Of a stretch of 64,000 nucleotides of DNA, positions 13,062-26,116 are shown in pieces; position 1 is the first letter of the stretch, and every line of letters begins with the position of its first letter. The notes beneath the pieces were generated by a model. It was not told where the DNA came from. It did not search any database and saw nothing but the letters and a program-made list of their open reading frames with translations. The position numbers and the translations under genes are program-made. The DNA is taken from the NCBI GenBank assembly GCA_023231475.1, contig JALJEE010000759.1, positions 1-64,000 of the forward strand, read 5' to 3'. Source of the DNA: Seison nebaliae. Its lineage: Eukaryota > Rotifera > Pararotatoria > Seisonacea > Seisonidae.

Positions 13062-15895
13062 TTACTTCCAGTCGATATTAAATTTTTGATTTTGTTCAAC
13101 AAATTTCAGTTGGAGGGAATAGATCAGTAATTTATCTAAACTGTTCGAATATTTGAATGTTGTCAGTGATTGATGATTAAGTGAGACAGCCGTAATATTT
13201 CTCTTCAATCCATAAACTTGAACAGTAGAGATATGAAGTGATTGTTTAGTAAGAGAGAGTTCGCTTGCAACAATTTCCATATTAGTTTTGTTCGTTGAAA
13301 ATTGGAGTATAATTTTATTAGAGTTATTACTAATCGTAGATTTACCATCATCAAAAAATAATAATTCTTTATTCATCTGTTCATCGTTGACGACAGAAAT
13401 GATAAGGAATTCTTTGTTTCTTCCGATCTCTTGGAAAATGGTACAGGATGATCGAATAAAGACAGGGATTTCAGTTAACGATCGATCATAATTCACGAAC
13501 CATTTTATATTACCTGAAGAATAACTCGTTCCATTATGAAGATAGATCCAATAATCATTCTGTTGAATGCGCGGTAAATAAATCGATCTGGATGTCGTTT
13601 GTTTAACCAGAAAAGGAGCGACCGTTAAACATTCTCCTATTAAAAATTGGTCGTCTTTTGGTTTAGTTGAAACATTCTCTGCAATTTCACTATAAACCAA
13701 ATTGGCTTTAAGATGAATAAATTGATAGAATTTCGAATAGAAATATTGTACAAGAGAATGACGTAATTCTAATGAAATTCTCATACTGTTTTGAGCAGAT
13801 GATGACCAAGAGGCTGGATCCTGATCAATAGTGCCAATCGTGTTATGATTTCTCATGAATGGATAGAAAGCACCTAATTGCATCCACCGAATACAAAGTT
13901 CTTCGTTTGTGTCACCAATAAATCCACAAATATCAGCACCAATCATTGGAATGCCAAATAATTGGAATCTGAGAATATCTAGAAAAATTGGTTAAAAGAT
14001 GAATTTTTAACATTTCTAACTTCCTATCGAATCCTTCATATCGGACCATTTTGAAAAGTTATCGCCACTCCAATGATTGGTATATCGACCACTTCCCACA
14101 AATGTACTTCGACTTAAAATGAAATTTCTCTGATTGGGAAATAATCTTTCTAATCCACTAAAAATTCAAATATAATGGAAAATGAAAAAGAAAGAAAAAT
14201 TAACATATGTGTCGCTCTAGCCATACTCCAACCATAAAGTGAATGTAGGTCATAATGTGAACGTTCCACACTCTTATGAAATGAATGAGGACAAATCGTT
14301 TTCGAACTTAAACTTCCGTCAACGATATTTGGAACGTATGGTGGATTATCATACAATGAAGACGAATTGCAATTTGAAGTAAAACTAGCTGGTTCATTCA
14401 TATCGATCCAAATTCCATCAAATGCCGTTAAATTATGAAGCACTTTCAACCATTTACTCCACCAATCTACCGTTTTGTCATTGAAGAAATCAGGAAATAC
14501 TGTTTCACCCGGCCATACTTTCCCAATAGTTGCATTGGAATTTAATTCTGATTCTTGAATAAATACCTCATCCTTAATACCGTCTAAATATGGTTGATAA
14601 TCATTACTATTGGAAATGGCTGCGTCAAGTATAAGTACAAGTTTCCGATTATTTTGATGTAGATATTCCGAGAAATTTCTCAATTGACCAAAAGTATTTG
14701 AATCTAATGTAAAATCACGATATTTCCACATATAATCGATATCCAACCATTGAACATCGATCGACATATTTTTTTGTATATTTCTCTTCAAAATATTCTC
14801 CACATTCTCCAACGACTTACTACCAAATCGACATAAATGGAAACCGAACGACCATTGAGGTGGAAGTTGAGGATAACCGATAACATCCATAAATTGGTGG
14901 ATAATTTCATTGAATGAACTTCTCGAATTATCAGTTGATGATACAAAAAAAGTAAAGTCAAATATCCCTCCGATACTTCGATATGTTAGTGATGGATTTG
15001 ATTTCCCAATAATTTCCATCGCGTTCGAATTCTTTAATATAATTCCAAAAGAATTATTCGATTTCAATCGACTAATGAAAAAGGGATGAGTTCCATATAA
15101 ATTACTATTATATTCTGGTGGTCCATCTTTATTCCAGTAATAAATCGATTTATCCTTTCCTTCTTCTAATTGAGAGAGATCGATACCAAACGAATCTCTT
15201 CTCTCACCCAATCCATAAATAAGTGAAGATGGAAGTTTCGTTGATATTTCCAGAAATTGATCGGCAAAAGTTAATGGAGAAATCGATGAATCAAAAATAG
15301 TTTCGTTAGTTTTCGAAAAGATTATTCGGAAACTTCCAGTTGTTTTTGAATATTCAAAAAAAAATTTTGAATATTTTTTCGAAACTTTTCTTGGATATTT
15401 GAATGGTACTGGAACTTCGTATCGTTCAAAATCAGTTGGTTCAATTTTCACTCTAATTAATTGTTCATAGAATGTAATTTTCAATTTAATCGATTCATAT
15501 TCGGATATATGACGGAAGTATTTGGGATTTTTTCTCAAATCAATTTTTATCCCATATTTTCCTTCTTCTACTGCCACAACTTTATATGACTCGTCACCTT
15601 CATCTTCCGGATAAAAACACCAGGGAATACCCTCGACTTTGTTAGAAAATACCGTTGAATCATAACAACAATGTCGTTGGATACATGCCTCTCTCGATAT
15701 TGGAGATCGTTCGGGATGACAATCAAATCGATTCTTCACTTCCATGGGACAAACGAGACAATGATATTTATCGTAATTTGTTACAGAAAATAAGTTGAGG
15801 AAGATTTTTATGAAATCATCCAAAACCATATTATTACATAACCATAAGAAAATGATTAATATCAATAAAATTGATGTGAACATGTAAGTTTCCAT
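13062..15895 (-). CDS. GH31 acid alpha-glucosidase with P-type (trefoil) domain
   Basis: Three exons (14205-15895, 14021-14157, 13062-13978) with introns of 47 and 42 bases give 914 residues. An N-terminal hydrophobic segment ([16 protein letters not shown]) is a signal peptide or anchor. A six-cysteine trefoil domain follows at about residues 46-96. The GH31 barrel carries the nucleophile Asp498 in [10 protein letters not shown] and the acid/base Asp596 in NHWSGDN. It continues with IGADICGF and [12 protein letters not shown], all close to human lysosomal GAA (D518 and D616 there). The enzyme hydrolyses alpha-1,4 (and 1,6) glucosidic bonds of glycogen or maltose in lysosomes or the gut lumen. 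Length matches GAA (952) without its long propeptide. The C-terminus ends a few residues after the usual beta-sandwich, so the gene looks complete. Sucrase-isomaltase is less likely because only one catalytic unit is present. Confidence 0.92.
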
Positions 15896-16363
15896 TTTTT
15901 ACCGATTGCTTCTATTCCTAATTGAATTCCAAATTTCTCATGAAATTGATGAAATTGTTCGAGGTCAAATTGTTCATGAAATTGATGTAATAATTTGTAG
16001 TGAAGGAAATTGATGAAATAATTTGTAGTGAAGGAAATTGATGAAATAATTTGTAGTGAAGGAAATTGATGAAATAATTTGTAGTGATGAGAATTAATAA
16101 AATAATTTGAAATAGAATAGAGTTGAAGAATTATTTGATGAAGTTTGAAGTTGAAGAAGAATAAATTACCAAAGAATAGTTTCGATTAGAATAACAAATA
16201 TTGTAAACAAAAATTTAACGAAATTTATTCATAAATTTTATTTTCCTAGTATAAAGTTTATTGCTGGTCTAGTTCCCTATTTACTCTTTACCATCACTAT
16301 TACTACATATTTAATTAAACTATTTCAAAAGAAGCTGATTCTTTACAATTATTTATAAAAATT
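15896..16363. other. GH31 upstream region containing a tandem repeat
   Basis: AT-rich sequence between the alpha-glucosidase start and the small ORF at 16364. Its main content is the 28-base tandem repeat listed separately. Confidence 0.6.
15978..16106. repeat. 28-base minisatellite, about four copies
   Basis: The unit GAAATTGATGAAATAATTTG plus TAGTGAAG is repeated head to tail with few changes. The first copy has TGTAATAA for TGAAATAA, and the last decays into AGAATTAATAAAATAATTTG. It lies 80-210 bases upstream of the alpha-glucosidase ATG, inside its probable promoter. Confidence 0.85.
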
Positions 16364-16591
16364 TTATGATTCCGGTGTAGTGTCGTTAGCACTTGCTGGT
16401 GGATGGTCTTCAGCACTAGCTGGTGCTGGATCATTTATATGTTCGCCCTGTAAACTGGCGGGTGCATTATCTGCATTTTGTGGATTTTTCTTAATAGATA
16501 TTGCACGGAATTTCTCTGAAATATTTTTCTTTCCTCTTTGAAAAAATTGTGCCATTTTATTCGACTGTTTATCCGGTTGTTGTTCAGACAT
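16364..16591 (-). CDS. Small 75-residue Pro/Ala/Ser-rich protein, hypothetical
   Basis: The ORF starts at an ATG at 16589-16591 and has no upstream in-frame extension. The N-terminal half is basic and could be helical (FFQRGKKNISEKFRAISIKK). The C-terminal half has a degenerate PAS repeat (DPAPASAEDHPPASANDTTP). Its base composition is less AT-rich than the surrounding intergenic sequence, which favours real coding. No family is recognised. It sits between the Rab11-FIP stop and the GH31 upstream region on the same strand and could be an independent short gene. Confidence 0.45.
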   Translation of the reverse strand: MSEQQPDKQSNKMAQFFQRGKKNISEKFRAISIKKNPQNADNAPASLQGEHINDPAPASAEDHPPASANDTTPES

Positions 16592-16791
16592 GACTAGTTG
16601 TTAGTTAAATGAAAATAAAATGTAAATGAAAAACAAGAAACAAAAATAAAACAATTTTCTATTTTGGAAAAATTGAATTTTATTTAATAAGAAATTTATT
16701 TAGTTCTGCTGAGAAAGAAAATGATAAAAAAATACTTTTAATAAAAAAAAGAGTTTCTTCTTTTGTGAGAGATTCACAATTCTACAAATTG

Positions 16792-19700
16792 TCAGTGAAT
16801 CCATTTGAAAAACTTTTTGAAGGAATTTGATTTTCTTTCGAAATTTCCGTCATCCATTTTCATTGATGATAATTTTGCCGTTTCTATTTTGGACGTGGCC
16901 AATAAGTTGGGATCTAAACTCAAAATTTTCAACGTTATCTGGTCGATATATGCATTCAAATCGTCAATACGATTTTGTTTTTCATTTAATCCATTCTGTT
17001 GATAAATGATCAATTCATCCAATTCCTTCAAATAAATTGGAAATTTAATTTAAAAAAATTATATTAGGCAACTTTTCTAGTCAATTGTTGAAGACGGCGT
17101 TCATCCTCTTTTTCTATATGTATTCCATAAAAATCTTCACGACTGATATTTCCGATAATTAAATCTCGATTCTTCACTTGATCGCTGACAATGTCTGGTA
17201 GATCGACCGGTTTATTATTGACCGATGTTCCACTGTCAACCTACAAAGAAATGTTATTAAAAATTTTTAATTTAAAAAGAAATAATAATTTATAAATAGT
17301 GAAATAAGTTTTAGAGTGGAATATGAAGAAAAAATGAATAACAATAAAAAGATCGATTGGTGGAATATTTTCATTCAAATTCTTCAAAACAAATTCATTT
17401 AATTCTTTCGATGTCATTTTTTCGATTTTTTTCCTAATAATTTTATGTCGATTCTGAAACGATGTCTGGATTTTTCGAACGAACGAAGAGTTTTCATTAT
17501 TCGGATGATGATTGAAAGAACGATTGTTTGAACAATGTTGTTTAATTATTCGTTGAATTAGCTCCTCATGTATCTCGTCGTTTGACATCTGTTGGTAGAA
17601 GGTCATCCCATTCTCTTTTAAATCTCTCGTCAATGTCGATGGTTGAATTAGGACCTCATGTGGATGGGAGGATTTGTGTGATTTCACTTGTCGTTTTATT
17701 GGTAATGATTTCGTTCTTTTCTTCTCTAAATGGTCGTATGAATTCTTAATAGAATCAATTCGTTTATTGATGAAAATATTTTCATCACAAATTTTTTCTT
17801 TCTCAACCAAACTCAATTCTTTACTTGGTAGATGAAAGTCGGACGAAAAATTATCATCGTAAGTATCATCATGAAGTTCATTGATTGAAGTCGTATCATT
17901 GATTGAGAAAGCATCGGAAGTATAACTGAAATAATTGCTGTCAGATATCATGGAATAATATTTAGATTTAGAGGTCATTCCATAAGATTCGATATTAGAT
18001 AATTCAAATTCTGGATCATCGTTAACACATCGATATTGAGTATAACTTAAATCATCATATTGTTCATCTGAACATCCTGTACCGTCCAGGTATTTCATTT
18101 CAGATTCATGATTCATTTTCATTAAATTTATAGAATCATCATGAATATTTAATTTCAATTCAATATCAGAATGATAATCTGAAAAATTTTCGATTTTAAT
18201 TCCATTGTTCAATTTAATGGAATCATAATCAGGAATTATTTTGATTTCAGTTCCATTTTCAAACGTAATGGAATCAGATTCAAAATCAGGAAATTGATAT
18301 GATAATATTTTACAGAATTCATTATACCAAGTAATAAGATGACTATGAATATTTTCTAATTGTCTATCACTTTCCATTAATTTGATGATATTAGTAAATT
18401 GTAAAATTTTCAAATAATTGCTTCTTTTATGCATGAGCTGATAGAGGACGAAACCATTACACACGAATAAATGACGACCAATTAATTCGAATATTTGTTC
18501 TGATAAAACATTTTTCAAAATATTTATTTCCATCCTCACTTTCATCAAGCGATGGAATGATGAGAGAATTACAGGTTTCTTCCCATATTTCTCTAAAACT
18601 TTCATAATTTCCTCAAATAATTTTCCTCACCCTTCCAATCAATAACAAAAAGAATAATCGTATGAGAAATATTGATAATTGAATCATTTAGAAATTTTTC
18701 TCTTTTTCGTTTGGAGAAGAAGGAACGAGAGAATTTTCTCTTCTCTGTGGTTTTCGTTGAAGGATTTTTTTTTTCGTTGGACAACTGCGAGAATTCGATT
18801 AATGGGAAATGGCTTATAGTAGCTTCATCAATTGAAGAGAAAGAGTTGATTGTTGTATGTACATCTCAATAAATTGAAAATTGCCAATAGGAAAGTACAT
18901 GTGATTTTCCAATATGGATAATATTTGAAATTTCGAATAGATATGGTTTGATGCGTAAATCTATGGATAGATGTCAATTGATAAAGAACTTTATCTTTCC
19001 TAAATTTATTAGGAAGTTCATGGTTATCTGCATGTTGGAGAAAGTGAAATAATTGATCATTAAAGAGAATTTGGATCATATTTCACCTTTTATTTTATAC
19101 GAGCTCTAATCGAGCAGAACAATCAACAATAATAAAATTGACGTAAATCACGGAAAGTAGTATTTAGAGAGGAAAAATGTTTAACTGAATAATTGGATGA
19201 AGTATGATTTCCTCCATCATGGATTGGTGTTGGAATTGATTTGGAAATGGATGTCGGTGGGAGTGGTGGAAGCATTCCATTCGTTTTCTCATCTTCACTG
19301 AAACTTGGATCATTTGTCGACATGGTTTCCTACAAAGAAAAAATAACGAAACAGAAATGAAATGAAATAAAACGAACCAAATCATCAAGTAGATCAGCTT
19401 GCGGAATTAACTTGCGACGAAATGAACTCCTCATCGATCCATATCGACTAAATGACATACGACTATTAGTCGCTGCATTCTTTTAATAAACGTCAAATTT
19501 GGCAAATTAATAAAATAAAATTAAACATCATCAATTATTGATGTTCGAAATGATGACGAACAATTAGATCGAATACTACCCGATCGTCTGATAATTTCAT
19601 CAGTCTCTTTCATCAACACATCTATTATCAACAGAAATTATGAATAAAGAAAGAAAATAAGAAAATATAAATAACTTTCAATTTCATCTAAAGTTTTCTT

Positions 19701-22700
19701 TCGTTCAATCTTCTCATCACGAATATCACATGACGACGACGATGGTAAGAGTGATGGTGATGATGATATCGATTGATCTTCAAAAATATTTTCAGATTTC
19801 TCACTATGAATGACATCTGTGGAAGATGAAGTTTTTGTTACACCATCAATAATAATTTTATGATTTTTCTTATTTTCAATAATTTTTTCTTTTGGAACGT
19901 TGGAACTTTTCGATTAATAATTTTCGTTTGTAATAAGAGAATAGAAAATTTTATTTGGATAAAATTCTTTGAAAAAATAAAGAAAACTTTTCCCTCACAA
20001 TTTTCTTATGGATTTCTTCTTGATAATCATCATCTTCACTTAAACTTTTTATATCGTCGTCGTCGTCTTTACGAGCACAGAGATGTGTAATCGCTGATTG
20101 TTGTTGGTCAGCTATCCGATTCTGCCACAGTTGTAGTTGTTCCTCTTGTTGTTGATTGTGGTAAGAAATTAATTCGTTACGAAAAGAACTATTCATTCGT
20201 TTATGACGTAATTCCACTTCGGAGCGAATATCGTCTGTGGAAATAACATCGAATGGGTCTCGTTCGACAGTAGCGGAATTCTTTTCCAATTCCGCTTTGT
20301 CTTTCTTCATCGACGTTTTATGAGTTGCCTATTATGTTGGAAATGAATGAAATAATTGATGTTCGATAGGGAAAGAGGGAAAACAAATAGTCGTTATTTT
20401 GGCGACATGCCGTTTTCAATTGGAAACAGAAATGGAATAGAAGACGGTGAGAAGAAACCGGAAGAATAGCAATAAAATTTATAAGAACAATTAATTTTCC
20501 TCATAAATTATCCGTAAAAAACATTCCGGTTTAAAAAACTTGGAAAAATCAATCAATTCCACTCAATCAATTTAATCATATTAAATAGACGAAGTTGAGT
20601 TGAGAAGAATCAATTTTAGGAAATGGAAATTATTGAGATAATTTTAATAAAATTAAATTATCATCAATCGCATCATAAATAAGTCAGCAAAGGAATATGA
20701 TAAGGGAAAAATTTTGAAAAAATAATTGAAAATAATATTTCTGTTTTTATCTCATGGAAAATTTTGAAGAAAGAGAAAATATCAGTCTTATACCTGAAAA
20801 TCATCATATGTGTCACTATGACAACGGCATGCTATATGAATGTATATTGATTAGACAAACGAATTGTTCGTAAATTCTTTATTAGTCATCTAGATATGAA
20901 TATATCAGAATTCACGTACATTTAACTAATTTCTTTTCTTCCACATATACAAAAGATTTATTATCAGATGTTATTCTCTCCCTTTCCAACAACGACAACA
21001 ATAATTTCCAGAAATACTTTCGGATGAAATCGATACAATTACCTTTCCCCGTACGTTAGTTCAGACGGATAAATGTGAATAATAGAATATCCATTTTTCA
21101 TTTCTCATCACCGAAAAATTTTTGGTAAGAGGAAAAAATAATTTTTCTTCCCATCCAGTCTGACGATCGAATCTACATCATTGAATTTCGATGATTATTG
21201 GATAGAAGAGGAAAAAGGAAGAAGAAATTGCGGCATATTCTTTTCTTAAGAATAGTCCTCGTGGATTTCTGTTGATTAAAATTAGGATAATTAATTGAAT
21301 TTGAAATTGTGGAGACATGTGGAAATTAATTTACATTTAAAAAATGACATTCTCCCATTGTTTGATTCGTATAATTCGATTAGTGAATCGAGAAGGGAGA
21401 GATAATCTTTCTCATTTGTTACATTTTAATTGAAATTGGAGAAATTTGGAATGAGATCTCGATGTGACGATCTGATAATTCCCGATGTTGCCTTCCGTGA
21501 CACAAACGAATATTTGTCGTTTGAAATGAGATATCAACAGAATGAACTTATTTACGGATGTAATTATCCTTTTCATTATCAAATGGAGAAAAAAAAATTT
21601 CAGAGATATATCAAATTTACATAAGCGATGAATGTAATTTAATATTTTCTCATCAGATCATCGACATCTGATATACTTTACGTGAACGTATATCAGTATT
21701 GAGAGTAAACTTTTTACGTCTTATTCAATTTACCATTCCATCCCTCGATGGTTTTTTTCTCTCCAATAATTGGATGTATGTGAAGGGAAGGAATGGATCA
21801 AAAAATATTAACCAGCAAATCATGAGTCATATTATTGATTGAATTATTATTGTTTGTTGGAGATGGCAAATTACTCGTATTTCTACTACTAGCAGATGTT
21901 TGATAATTGTCTACATCTGTTGGTGTACTCGATGTTGCACTATTTCCTACTTCTCTGTCTAAAATGAACAAATGTGAAATTTCTCAGTGAGAAAAAAAAA
22001 ACGAACGATTAGTTGAAGTAATTGTCAATTTTCTTTTTGCTGCTTTCAAGATATTTGTGGCTGAATGTTTCCCACCACCATGTGACGGCTAATCGATTGA
22101 TTATGTTAAAACAAATTTAGCGAATTAAAAACTTTTCTAACTCTGTTTGGTCGTCGACTTTTCTCTGTCTCACTCTCACTCGACGACGTCAAATGTTTTT
22201 TTCTCGATTTAACTGATGTTGTTGTTTTCATACGTTCTTTAGCTTTCCGTTTCTCTTCATCGATTGTTCGTTGGAAATCGTCGTTATCAATAATAATTGA
22301 ATTTAACGAACCGAATGAACTTGTCATTGAAATATTATCTCGGGGAAGAAAACGGGCGAAATCATGATTCGTATTTTCGGTCTCAATTTGTCCCATTGTC
22401 TTTCCATTCATCTCCTCCATGATTGAATGACGTAATTTTATATTTGATGATGGCTATTGTGTTTCGGACAATTTTCGAATGAGATAAAAGTAGAATAAAT
22501 TATTTAGAGAAGAAAAGAAGAAACATTTTCTTTCGTTCGATCGATCGACGAAGTTTTCAGTGAATTATTTCCATTTTCAATCATTGAATTTCTTTGTGTC
22601 TTCCCTCTAATCTTTTCACCTTCAATTAATAAAGTTATAATATAATTATGTTAATTATTAGACATCATTTACTTCTCATCAACATATCGATCAGATCGAC

Positions 22701-23433
22701 AATGTGAAGTTGGTCATTCTTATCGAAAAATCACATTAACATTAAAAATGTTTAAATGATGAATAAAAATGATCCAGAAGGAAAGAGAAAAATTGGATCA
22801 TTAATAATTAAAATTGGGATTATTGTTTGAAGGGTGAAAATTAACCGAAATTCTTCAGTTTGCCTGAAATGAAGCGTGACTTCTTCGAGTTGATTGACCA
22901 AGAACTCCCATAATTACTCGAATTCATCATATTTGTACTCGTCCTCTTTGTAGTGAAGTGCAATCCGATGTTTATGTCTCCCCGTTCTTTATCCACTTTC
23001 CCCGGCTTCGAATGTAACTTATACCATTTTGATGGAATTATCGATGAATGTTGAAGGTTATTCAATTCAATTTGGGTTTGACCCAAAAACTCGAATCCGA
23101 ACCTAGTTCGATGACACACAACAATAATTAGGTTCTGTAATGTCACTCTTTCATCGCCGAATAATTGACTGGAATGAAGGTTATTTGACGGAATATTTCT
23201 TCATTAAACAATTCACTAACAATTCACATTCCTCATTCCATTGTGGTGAAGTTACTGAATCGATAGTTGAAGTATGAATTTTTTCATTGTGGAAGTACGC
23301 TGTGCAGAAGACGTCAGAGCCATGCTTCGTTTTACCGATGACATTTCTCGCAGAATTTACTGGAAATAACAGATGAGAGAAAAAAGATTGAAGAGATAAA
23401 ACTTTTTACGATGACGTGAGTTGGTTGTAACAT
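16792..23433 (-). CDS. Class I Rab11 family-interacting protein (C2 domain plus FIP Rab-binding domain), 15 exons
   Basis: The exon model is 23403-23433, 23221-23359, 22846-23168, 22525-22619, 22142-22453, 22007-22088, 21813-21958, 19988-20328, 19676-19905, 19527-19621, 19378-19479, 19186-19329, 17343-18611, 17073-17240 and 16792-17025. All phases agree, giving 1236 residues. Exons 1-3 encode a C2 domain: PTHVIVKINSARNVIGKTKHG, then HRTRFGFEFLGQ, then WYKLHSKPGKVDKERGDI. These closely match Rip11/FIP1/FIP2/FIP5. The last two exons encode a coiled coil ending in LNAYIDQITLKILSLDPNLL, the FIP motif that binds GTP-bound Rab11 (compare LEDYIDNLLVRVMEETPSIL). The family links recycling endosomes and secretory vesicles to Rab11, the C2 domain binding phospholipid. 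The 1.5 kb intron 7 and the large exon 13 (17343-18611, Asp/Glu/Ser-rich, no known domain) are the least certain parts. Exon 13 could have a different 5' boundary. Confidence 0.82.
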
Positions 23434-25375
23434 TTCTATTGGGAAATTTGTGGAAGAAAATTCTCTTTACATTTGAATTTGAGTGAATGTTTTTATTGTC
23501 TGATATTAGAATGATAAGAGAACATTCGAGATAAGAGAATCTAAAGAAAAGCATAAATCATTTAACTTCAAAGTCAACAAATTTCATTCGATTTATATTA
23601 GTCATTTAAACATCGTGTTTGTAATGTGCAGATGATGAATTGTGTAATTAGCAAAATACAAAATCTTTTAAAAATCAATTACACGTTGCCTTCTTTCCTT
23701 CATTTTCTAATTACAAATCTCCTACTATTCCACTATAAAAGATTAAGTAGTCTGTAAATTGAAATGGAATTCTCCTTAAAACATTTTTGCTTCACTTTTC
23801 CAAATGAAACGAGAGAAGTGAAGGTTATTTGTGGAATGGCTGGAGATTGTTGGTCTGATAATTTTTCCTTTACAATTCCATTATAGATAAGGGATAGATA
23901 TCTATCTATTTTTTATTTATCCAATTTTCAATAATGAATCATCTCTACGATGGATTTTATTGAATTAATGAATTTGGAAGAAAAGCTTTTCTTCCAATGA
24001 CCTAAATCCTAGATCGTTGAAAAGATGTATTCAATAATTGTCTGGATGAAACGTATTCGAATACCTTGATAGAGAAGAGGATTATCATTCATAGAAGAAA
24101 ATGGGAAGGGAAAAGGAAAATTTAGTTTTTTAGAAAATTTCCTCAATTTCCTTCCTCCATTGTAATCGATAATGACATTCGGAAATCAATGGGAAAAAGA
24201 CGATTAAAACAGATAGAAAATAATTTAGGAAAAACATTTGGATAAAAAGAAAGATTTTCTCACTGTCGCTCTCAATCTCACCGTTATGAAAAGAAGAGAA
24301 AAAGGTAGTGAATCCATGTCAATATTAGTGTTGGAGAAAAATAGATTTTTTCCTTAAGATCTTCATAAAATTATCAATGTTCAATATGTTCAGGAAACTC
24401 GATGAAATGAAGACACTTTTCTTAAATTTTCGAAAAGATCATCATCATTTCTGTCTATGAATTTCACTTACATTTTTTCTTCTTTCATTCATGATTTGAA
24501 ATAATTTGAATGATAATATGAATCGGAGACAATCAAGGTTACTCTCATTCTCCTATTAAAATATTCCATGGGAATGTTGGATGATTGATTAGTTTGTTTC
24601 TTCACTTTATACAGTTCAACTAATTATCGTTAAGAAGAAAGAAGTTTCTTTTGGAGAAGACCAAATAACTCATTCCCAATTATCATGGAACATTGATAAT
24701 CATGGGAGAATGGTACCATTTCCATCATTTATTTACTTTTCTTCCAAACATTACTCTTATTTTGAATGTTGAAATAGGACTAACGAACAACATGAAAATT
24801 AAATGAATCGTTTACCAATGAACGAATCGTCACAATTCTACTATCTAATAAATCATTTGACGGAGAACAAATTTCTCAAATAGCTGATACATTTTTCTGA
24901 TACATCCCCATGTCAATTAATTGATGATTATGTATATAACGTTTTCCTAATTAACCAGTTGGTGACGTAAAGGTAATTTTTGAATAATATCGGAAATCGA
25001 TCGATTTTCATTAATCAACATCATCGGATGATTGAAGGTACATAAATTGAATTTAATAAAAATTTGAGGTAAATGAATTTTGGAAATAAAAATAACTGAC
25101 GTCAAATCTCTTCACTGATGTGAGTGTCAATATTAATTTGAAGATTTTAACAAAAATATATCGGTGAAATCACACAAGAAAGTGTAATGAACCATGGGTG
25201 TCCTTCGCGGACTTTAATAGAATTGATGTAGAATATAATTAAATTTATAAGAATAAATTGGTCGTCATGACAACGAGTGAATTGGAGAAATAAACAAACA
25301 GAAGAAAAAAAAACTACGAAACTTTATCATTAAATTCCAAATAAAGAGGAATTGTTTTTGTGGTGAAAAAAAAGA
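23434..25375. other. Gene-free region upstream of the Rab11-FIP gene
   Basis: 1.9 kb of AT-rich sequence with no supported exon on either strand. It should contain the promoters of the minus-strand Rab11-FIP gene and the plus-strand gene at 25376. No clear core element was found. Confidence 0.5.
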
Positions 25376-25768
25376 ATGAATCAAAAACGAATTAGTGAAC
25401 ACACCGCCGTTCATCCCATCATTCCATCGTTATATGTTGGCGATTGGAGGAATGATATGAAGAATTCGAAATTGTTACGGCAGAATGCTAATGATGGGAG
25501 AATTCCGTTGTATGATCATGATGATCATATTTTCTGGAAACATCGGGAACAATGTCCCAGATACAACGTTGAAGAGAGTGGAAAGATATTAGGAAAATAT
25601 GACAGAGGTGAACGCGATGAATATTTAGAAACAGAAATGTCGCAACGTCATGATAAATATCGAAGTCGTCTAATGAAATATGAGTCGAATATAAAATGTC
25701 CATCTGATAATGTCGATGAAAATACCCGAAATAAATCAACGATCGATGTAAAGATCATTTTCGAATAG
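25376..25768 (+). CDS. Uncharacterised 130-residue charged protein
   Basis: A single-exon ORF with an A-rich context before its ATG and an AATAAA at 25825-25830, 57 bases after the stop. The N-terminal third (HPIIPSLYVGDWRNDMKNSK) has a conserved-looking Pro/Trp pattern, followed by YDHDDHIFWKHREQCPRY. The rest is rich in Arg, Asp, Glu and Tyr and probably helical. No signal peptide or membrane segment is present. I do not recognise the family. Codon usage and the unbroken frame amid AT-rich flanks support a real gene. Confidence 0.6.
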   Translation: MNQKRISEHTAVHPIIPSLYVGDWRNDMKNSKLLRQNANDGRIPLYDHDDHIFWKHREQCPRYNVEESGKILGKYDRGERDEYLETEMSQRHDKYRSRLMKYESNIKCPSDNVDENTRNKSTIDVKIIFE

Positions 25769-26116
25769 AAACGAAACTAAATAACTTCACTGAATTTTCA
25801 TTAAAAACTATTGAAATTTTCTCTAATAAAATGTTTCTTCTTTGATTTCCCTTTTGAAATTTTCTAAATTGAAATTTTTTCTTTGATTTCTTATTGAAAT
25901 TTTTTCTTTAATATTTATAGAAATTGTTTTAACTAAAATATTTTCTATAGTTTTTATAAAAATTTTTTGTTCGATAATTTATGAAATTTTTCTTTCGATA
26001 ATTGTTGAAATATTTTCGTTGAAAATTATTCAAGTTTCCTCAATTTCTTCTTTCCTTCAGTTCAACGAAAATTGTCATCGATCCCACAACTCCATTTTCT
26101 ACGTCATTAAATCAAT
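25769..26116. other. A/T-rich spacer with degenerate GAAATTTTT(TCTTT) repeats
   Basis: Between two convergent genes, the motif GAAATTTTTTCTTT and close variants recur about eight times. The first part is the 3' untranslated region of the gene at 25376. No ORF is supported. Confidence 0.55.

Noticed and set aside
18828-19079. 83-codon minus-strand frame with a Lys/Tyr/Trp-rich, conserved-looking stretch
   Set aside because: No phase-compatible splice join to the Rab11-FIP exons on either side; it lies in what I model as an intron. It remains a possible alternative exon.
21430-21624. 64-codon plus-strand frame inside the long Rab11-FIP intron
   Set aside because: No ATG in a good context, no similarity, and it is antisense to an intron.
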